Shown here: positions 60,214 through 64,000 of the stretch, one piece after another
How the letters are laid out: every line of letters begins with the position of its first letter
Position numbering within the stretch: position 1 is the first letter of the stretch
From: Shewanella xiamenensis
Lineage (GTDB): Bacteria > Pseudomonadota > Gammaproteobacteria > Enterobacterales > Shewanellaceae
DNA length: 64,000 bases
Assembly: GCF_014647135.1 (NCBI RefSeq)
Contig: NZ_BMOP01000003.1
Span: 292,963-356,962, forward strand
Reading direction: 5' to 3'
The notes under the pieces: generated by a model
Databases searched by the model: none
Told to the model about the DNA's origin: nothing
What the model saw: the letters and a program-made list of their open reading frames with translations, nothing else
Translations under genes and position numbers: made by a program

Positions 60214-61605
60214 TTAACTCTCAGGAATCACAAGTGTCTGCCCAAGCTGTACCACATCAGTCTTCATGCCATTAGCACGTATAATGCTAGCCATCGGGAC
60301 TTTATAGCGCTGGGCAATAGCAGAAAGCGACTCCCCCCGACTCACCTTATGCTTAATATTTCCCGCAGATTGAGTACTTGATGGCGCCGTTGAACTTCCA
60401 TGATTGCGCTTGGCCAATAAGGTATCAGCCGGTGGGTTGTTTTGGAAATAACGATTAACCCCCTTGTAAATCGCAGTGGCAATACTCTCTTGATGACGGT
60501 TGCTGCTCAGCAAACGCTCTTCTTTCGGATTCGAGATAAAGCCCGTTTCCACCAAGATTGACGGAATATCAGGAGACTTTAACACTGCAAAACTGGCTGA
60601 TTCAGGACGATTCTTATGCAGCTCCGTCACTGCACCTAAATCTTTTAAAATATCCCCAGCAACCGAGTGACCAATGGCCATAGAGCTGTTCATAGACATG
60701 TCGAGTAAGGTCATAGCAAGATACTGTTCATTATCAGTATTTTGAATAATTTCCCCAGCACCACCCAGCAACTCTGAGTGTTTCTCTTTTTGTTCTAACC
60801 AACGACCAATTTCACTGTTTGCACGGCGCATCGACAATACCCACACAGATGCACCTCGTGGATTGGGTGATGTAAAAGCATCCGCATGAATAGAGATCAG
60901 CAAATCTGCCTTACTGTTACGAGCAAGTTCAGAGCGTTTATTCAAATTTACAAAGTAATCACCAGTGCGGATCATCACTGCACGCATTCCAGGTGTGTCG
61001 TTAATTTTGCTCGATAACCGTTTTGCAATTTCGAACACGACTTTTTTCTCATAAAGACCGGATGGTCCAATCGAGCCGGGATCATCACCACCATGCCCAG
61101 CATCAATCGCGATAACAATATCGCGGGAAGATGGCACACTTTGATTAACGGATTTTTTAACTGAAGTTGAACTCGTGACTGACGGCGAAGCCGTCACAGT
61201 TTTATCCTCTAGGTCAACCACAAGCCGATTACCATAAGGGGCCGTCACGGGTAACGAAAATAAGTTCGCATTTAAGGGTTTAACCAAATCAATAACCAGA
61301 CGTAAATCGCCTTTCGTCGGAGATTTGCTGACTCGTATGCCTTTGACTAACTTACTGTTGTTATCGATATTTTTCAGGCTCAGTTTAGTTGATGCCTTTT
61401 TTAGATCGACCACTAAACGATGAGGACCATCGAGGGAAAAATAACTGTAATTGGGCACCTCACTCAAATCGAACACAATTCGTGTCGACTCGGGTGCGGC
61501 CCAAATACGCACACCTTCGAGCTGGTTGGCCGCGTGGGCTGCAACAGCAAAAAACGCGCATAAAAAAAGAATAATTCTTTGAAAGTAATACTTATTTTTA
61601 GTCAT
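60214..61605 (-). CDS. amiB: N-acetylmuramoyl-L-alanine amidase AmiB
   Basis: This 463-residue periplasmic enzyme cuts septal peptidoglycan at cell division. It has a signal peptide (about 1-25), an AMIN domain (about 30-130), and an Amidase_3 catalytic domain (about 165-385) with zinc ligands in [12 protein letters not shown] (His, Glu/Asp) and ISIHADAF and a late Glu in VETGFISN. One LysM repeat is at the C-terminus (about 418-461, [18 protein letters not shown]). It is 8 bp after tsaE in the operon. Confidence 0.96.
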   Translation of the reverse strand: MTKNKYYFQRIILFLCAFFAVAAHAANQLEGVRIWAAPESTRIVFDLSEVPNYSYFSLDGPHRLVVDLKKASTKLSLKNIDNNSKLVKGIRVSKSPTKGDLRLVIDLVKPLNANLFSLPVTAPYGNRLVVDLEDKTVTASPSVTSSTSVKKSVNQSVPSSRDIVIAIDAGHGGDDPGSIGPSGLYEKKVVFEIAKRLSSKINDTPGMRAVMIRTGDYFVNLNKRSELARNSKADLLISIHADAFTSPNPRGASVWVLSMRRANSEIGRWLEQKEKHSELLGGAGEIIQNTDNEQYLAMTLLDMSMNSSMAIGHSVAGDILKDLGAVTELHKNRPESASFAVLKSPDIPSILVETGFISNPKEERLLSSNRHQESIATAIYKGVNRYFQNNPPADTLLAKRNHGSSTAPSSTQSAGNIKHKVSRGESLSAIAQRYKVPMASIIRANGMKTDVVQLGQTLVIPES

Positions 61606-61613
61606 CTTTGTTT

Positions 61614-62078
61614 TTATTTTATCGCGGCTAATAGCGTTTTACCTGATTCGGTTAAGGCTCGAATATGGATTTCACGTCCTTGGTTAAAATATTTTAAATG
61701 TAGGTGGATATCTGCATCGGGTAACAACCCTTCACCTTTGTCAGGCCATTCTACGATACAGAGGCTGCTCTGGGTAAAGTAATCACGGATCCCCATAAAC
61801 TCTAACTCTTCGGGATCGTTTAAACGATACAAATCAAAATGATAAACTTCGACACCGTCGAGCTCATAAGGTTCAACTAAAGTGTAAGTTGGGCTTTTGA
61901 CTGCACCTTTATGTCCTAATCCTTGAATCAAACCGCGGCTCAGAGTGGTTTTACCCGCCCCCAAATCCCCCGTTAAATACAGAGTCAAAGGCGCTTGAAT
62001 ATGGCGAGCCAATTTTTGCCCAACCGCAATAGTCTCGTCTTCATTATGTAATTGAAAGGTTAACTCTGTCTCTGTCAT
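61614..62078 (-). CDS. tsaE: tRNA threonylcarbamoyladenosine biosynthesis ATPase TsaE
   Basis: This 154-residue P-loop protein has GDLGAGKTTLSRG (about 37-49) and the family segments SPTYTLVEPY and HFDLYRL. With TsaB and TsaD it makes the t6A37 modification of ANN-decoding tRNAs. Length equals E. coli TsaE (153). It lies between nnr and amiB; the 80 bp before it contain a strong hairpin. Confidence 0.96.
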   Translation of the reverse strand: MTETELTFQLHNEDETIAVGQKLARHIQAPLTLYLTGDLGAGKTTLSRGLIQGLGHKGAVKSPTYTLVEPYELDGVEVYHFDLYRLNDPEELEFMGIRDYFTQSSLCIVEWPDKGEGLLPDADIHLHLKYFNQGREIHIRALTESGKTLLAAIK

Positions 62079-62115
62079 GTCCGCTTATATCACTGCCGTT
62101 ATCGATTAAGGAGGC

Positions 62116-62149
62116 AATTTAAGCGCGGCAGTCCACCCGCGCTTAAATT
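62116..62149. terminator. Perfect 13-bp hairpin between nnr and tsaE
   Basis: AATTTAAGCGCGG and CCGCGCTTAAATT pair perfectly around an 8-base loop, starting 10 bp after the nnr stop. The minus strand lacks a T-run after the stem (GCCTCC), so it could be a partial terminator, a processing site or a stabiliser rather than a full stop for the operon. Confidence 0.5.
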
Positions 62150-62158
62150 TTATAGCGC

Positions 62159-63658
62159 CTAGAGTAAATCACTATTTACTAATTGGCGAATAAAAGGCAT
62201 CAAATCGCTGGCTAACATGCCCCGTTCACCTTGAACCGCTGCAAGGTCCGCCGCGCAACCATGAACGACAACGCCAACGACTGTCGCCTGCATGTTATCC
62301 ATACCTTGAGCCATAAGGGCGCCTATAATACCAGATAACACATCACCGCACCCACCACTCGCAAGACCTGGATTACCAACTGGCGCCACGACCATCTGTT
62401 CTCCATCAAAAATGATGGTTCCAGCCCCTTTAAGCAGCACTACTCCACCGTATTTTTGCTGCAAAGCACGCACGGCTGCGAATCGATCATGCTCAATATC
62501 AGCGACACTGCATCCCAACAGTCGTGCGGCCTCTCCCGGATGAGGCGTGAGTACCCAGTTAGTTTGCCTGCGCGGTTCTTGACTGAGTAAATTCAATGCG
62601 TCGGCATCGAGTACACAGGGTTTATCGCTTAACCCCGCGGCTTTAAACAAGTTATAACCCCAATCGTGTTTACCTAACCCCGGGCCAAGCACAACCACCT
62701 GTGCCCAACCAAGGCGCAGATACACCTCCATATCGACTAGCTCACAACCCCAAAACATTAACTCAGGTCGAGATACATTTACCGTAAGTTGGTGCTCAGG
62801 CCGACTGATCACTGTGACTAATCCAGCCCCCGCACGCAAACAAGCTTCACTGGCAAGTCGAATCGCCCCAGCCATGCCAAAGTCACCACCAATCAGGGTC
62901 ACTTTACCCGATTGACCTTTGTGGCTATCCCTTGCTCTGGCGGCAAAATAGCTTTTTAGGATTTCACCACCCACTCGAGTCGCGCTTTCACCATTAAAAA
63001 AAGGAGTTAATCCCAAATTGGCAAAAGCAAGATGACCGCAGTGATGTCTTGCCTTACTGGTGAGTAGGCCTTGTTTTAAACCGCCAAAGCATAAAGTCGC
63101 ATCCGCCATCACTGCGACTTGAGCGACAACACCGGTATCGGCCAAGATCCCCGAGGGGAGATCCAAACTAAGCACCCAAGCATTACTCTGATTAATGGCA
63201 TGGATAAGCGCTGCAACCTGTTCTCGCACCGCGCCCTGAACGCCAGTCCCCAGCAATCCGTCGATAAGGATTGGCGCCTGTAAGATCGCATCAATATTAG
63301 GAGAATCGACTATCCCACCTTGATTAAGGTAAGCAGAAAGCGCTTGTTCAAATTCTGGCGTACCCTTGGTCTTTAGTAAAAAAACGTGAACCTTATGTCC
63401 TGCTTCTAGAGCTAGTCGAGCACAAACGAGGGCATCGGCACCGTTATTACAATTACCTGCGAGTACCAATAATGGCATAGCCCCAAGCTTAGGCTGGCGC
63501 ACTATCTGCTCTGTTAAATAGTTAAACGCTGCGCATCCAGCACGTTCAACTAATTGATACAACGTAGCTTCCCCTTCTGAAACTGCGAGCAGTTCAGCCG
63601 CTCGCACCTGCTCTTGCGTATAAAGCGCTGTGGGTAAACTCGATAAATCTTGTGCCAT
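62159..63658 (-). CDS. nnr: Bifunctional NAD(P)H-hydrate epimerase / ADP-dependent dehydratase
   Basis: This 499-residue protein repairs damaged (hydrated) NADH and NADPH. The N-terminal epimerase half (about 1-215; GNCNNGADALVCARLA) is fused to a C-terminal dehydratase half (about 230-495; GGDFGMAGAIRLA, LDADALNLL, TPHPGEAARLL, GNPGLASGGCGDVLSG). I start at the ATG 63656-63658, with AGGAG 7 bases upstream; an in-frame start at 63700 adds 14 unlikely residues. It is the first gene of the long leftward operon. Confidence 0.95.
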   Translation of the reverse strand: MAQDLSSLPTALYTQEQVRAAELLAVSEGEATLYQLVERAGCAAFNYLTEQIVRQPKLGAMPLLVLAGNCNNGADALVCARLALEAGHKVHVFLLKTKGTPEFEQALSAYLNQGGIVDSPNIDAILQAPILIDGLLGTGVQGAVREQVAALIHAINQSNAWVLSLDLPSGILADTGVVAQVAVMADATLCFGGLKQGLLTSKARHHCGHLAFANLGLTPFFNGESATRVGGEILKSYFAARARDSHKGQSGKVTLIGGDFGMAGAIRLASEACLRAGAGLVTVISRPEHQLTVNVSRPELMFWGCELVDMEVYLRLGWAQVVVLGPGLGKHDWGYNLFKAAGLSDKPCVLDADALNLLSQEPRRQTNWVLTPHPGEAARLLGCSVADIEHDRFAAVRALQQKYGGVVLLKGAGTIIFDGEQMVVAPVGNPGLASGGCGDVLSGIIGALMAQGMDNMQATVVGVVVHGCAADLAAVQGERGMLASDLMPFIRQLVNSDLL

Positions 63659-63875
63659 AGAGGATCTCCTGCGCGACAAAATAACAAAAGGGTGACTCAT
63701 CTAATCGACCATCGCTATGGATGAACACTAAACAGTTAATGGTCAAATCAACTAATGAGATCAAGAAAGTAGCAAAAAGCTTCGAGAAAAGTTATGACGT
63801 AAATCAGATGCCATGCAAAAAGCAGTGAATATGGATAACACTTATCATCCAAAAACAACAAAGCCAGCATTTAGC

Positions 63876-64000
63876 CTGTCTCTTGATCACAAGTCTTCGT
63901 GATTGAGAGACATGGCCAATTCGTAACCCTCAAGGATGGTTTGTAACCTAAACCATCCTTCCCACAATACCTCTACACAAGCTCGACCTGTCCGCTTGGT
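63876..64000 (-). mobile_element. End of an IS4-family, IS50/Tn5-like insertion sequence (cut by window edge)
   Basis: At 63876-63894 the sequence is CTGTCTCTTGATCACAAGT. The IS50 inside end is CTGTCTCTTGATCAGATCT, so the first 14 bases are the same. Directly inward is the 3' end of a Tn5-like transposase gene. The element's other end and any 9-bp target duplication partner (outer flank GCATTTAGC, 63867-63875) lie outside the window. It sits 217 bp upstream of the nnr start, so it may separate nnr from its usual neighbours. Confidence 0.85.
63887..64000 (-). CDS. IS4-family (Tn5-like) transposase, C-terminal 37 residues
   Basis: The minus-strand frame from the window edge to the TGA at 63887-63889 reads KRTGRACVEVLWEGWFRLQ (part), ending MSLNHEDL. 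The Tn5 transposase C-terminus contains KRTGIASWGALWEGWEALQ, so KRTG, LWEGW and the spacing agree. This is the C-terminal dimerisation segment of a DDE transposase. The stop codon lies inside the terminal inverted repeat. The catalytic part is beyond the window, so intactness cannot be judged. Confidence 0.82.
   Translation of the reverse strand, partial: TKRTGRACVEVLWEGWFRLQTILEGYELAMSLNHEDL

Noticed and set aside
63659..63700. Longer nnr start at 63700
   Set aside because: The AGGAG site at about 63666-63670 points to the ATG at 63658, and the extra residues do not resemble the family.

Overview
The window is a chromosomal segment of a gammaproteobacterium, almost certainly a Shewanella close to S. 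oneidensis. The evidence is the protein sequences and the gene order: groESL, fxsA, cutA-dsbD, crp, an ast cluster, sspAB-petABC and the nnr-tsaE-amiB-mutL-miaA-hfq-hflX-hflKC block. The assignment is from recognition, not from a database search. No tRNA, rRNA, CRISPR array or prophage was seen.

Left part (1-20.8 kb): the 5' part of groL plus groES read leftwards from a good sigma-32 promoter. Next come a MATE exporter, a LysR regulator divergent from a two-gene RND efflux operon, fxsA, cutA-dsbD, a KefB/KefC-type K+/H+ antiporter, galK, galM, a small acidic hypothetical gene, a quinone oxidoreductase and a secreted M9 collagenase with C-terminal PPC domains. The galactokinase is unusual: three of its conserved sugar- or nucleotide-site motifs are altered.

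Accessory island (about 20.8-23.7 kb, between the collagenase gene and ppiC): two orphan genes, a broken REP-associated tyrosine transposase (RAYT) gene with scrambled patches, two copies of an 82-bp repeat, a 29-bp tandem repeat, and one orphan gene bounded by two attC-like imperfect palindromes. That last arrangement looks like a stray integron cassette without an integrase. It is the best candidate here for something undescribed.

Middle part (23.7-49.5 kb): ppiC, mrcB (PBP1b), hrpB, a TonB-dependent copper receptor with OprC-type ligand motifs, a GAF-PAS-GGDEF-EAL protein, thpR, a Sel1-repeat protein, crp, a PepSY/response regulator/histidine kinase operon, and an arginine catabolism cluster (argD/astC, astA, astD, then a DUF1338 gene). 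An esterase, an HDOD protein, an S9 peptidase lipoprotein and pabA follow. Most of these units end in recognisable intrinsic terminators.

Right part (49.5-64 kb): sspA-sspB, the bc1 complex genes petABC, and a long leftward operon running nnr-tsaE-amiB-mutL-miaA-hfq-hflX-hflK-hflC. The last 125 bases are the end of an IS4-family, IS50/Tn5-like insertion sequence: a 19-base terminal sequence very like the IS50 inside end, plus the 37-residue C-terminus of its transposase.
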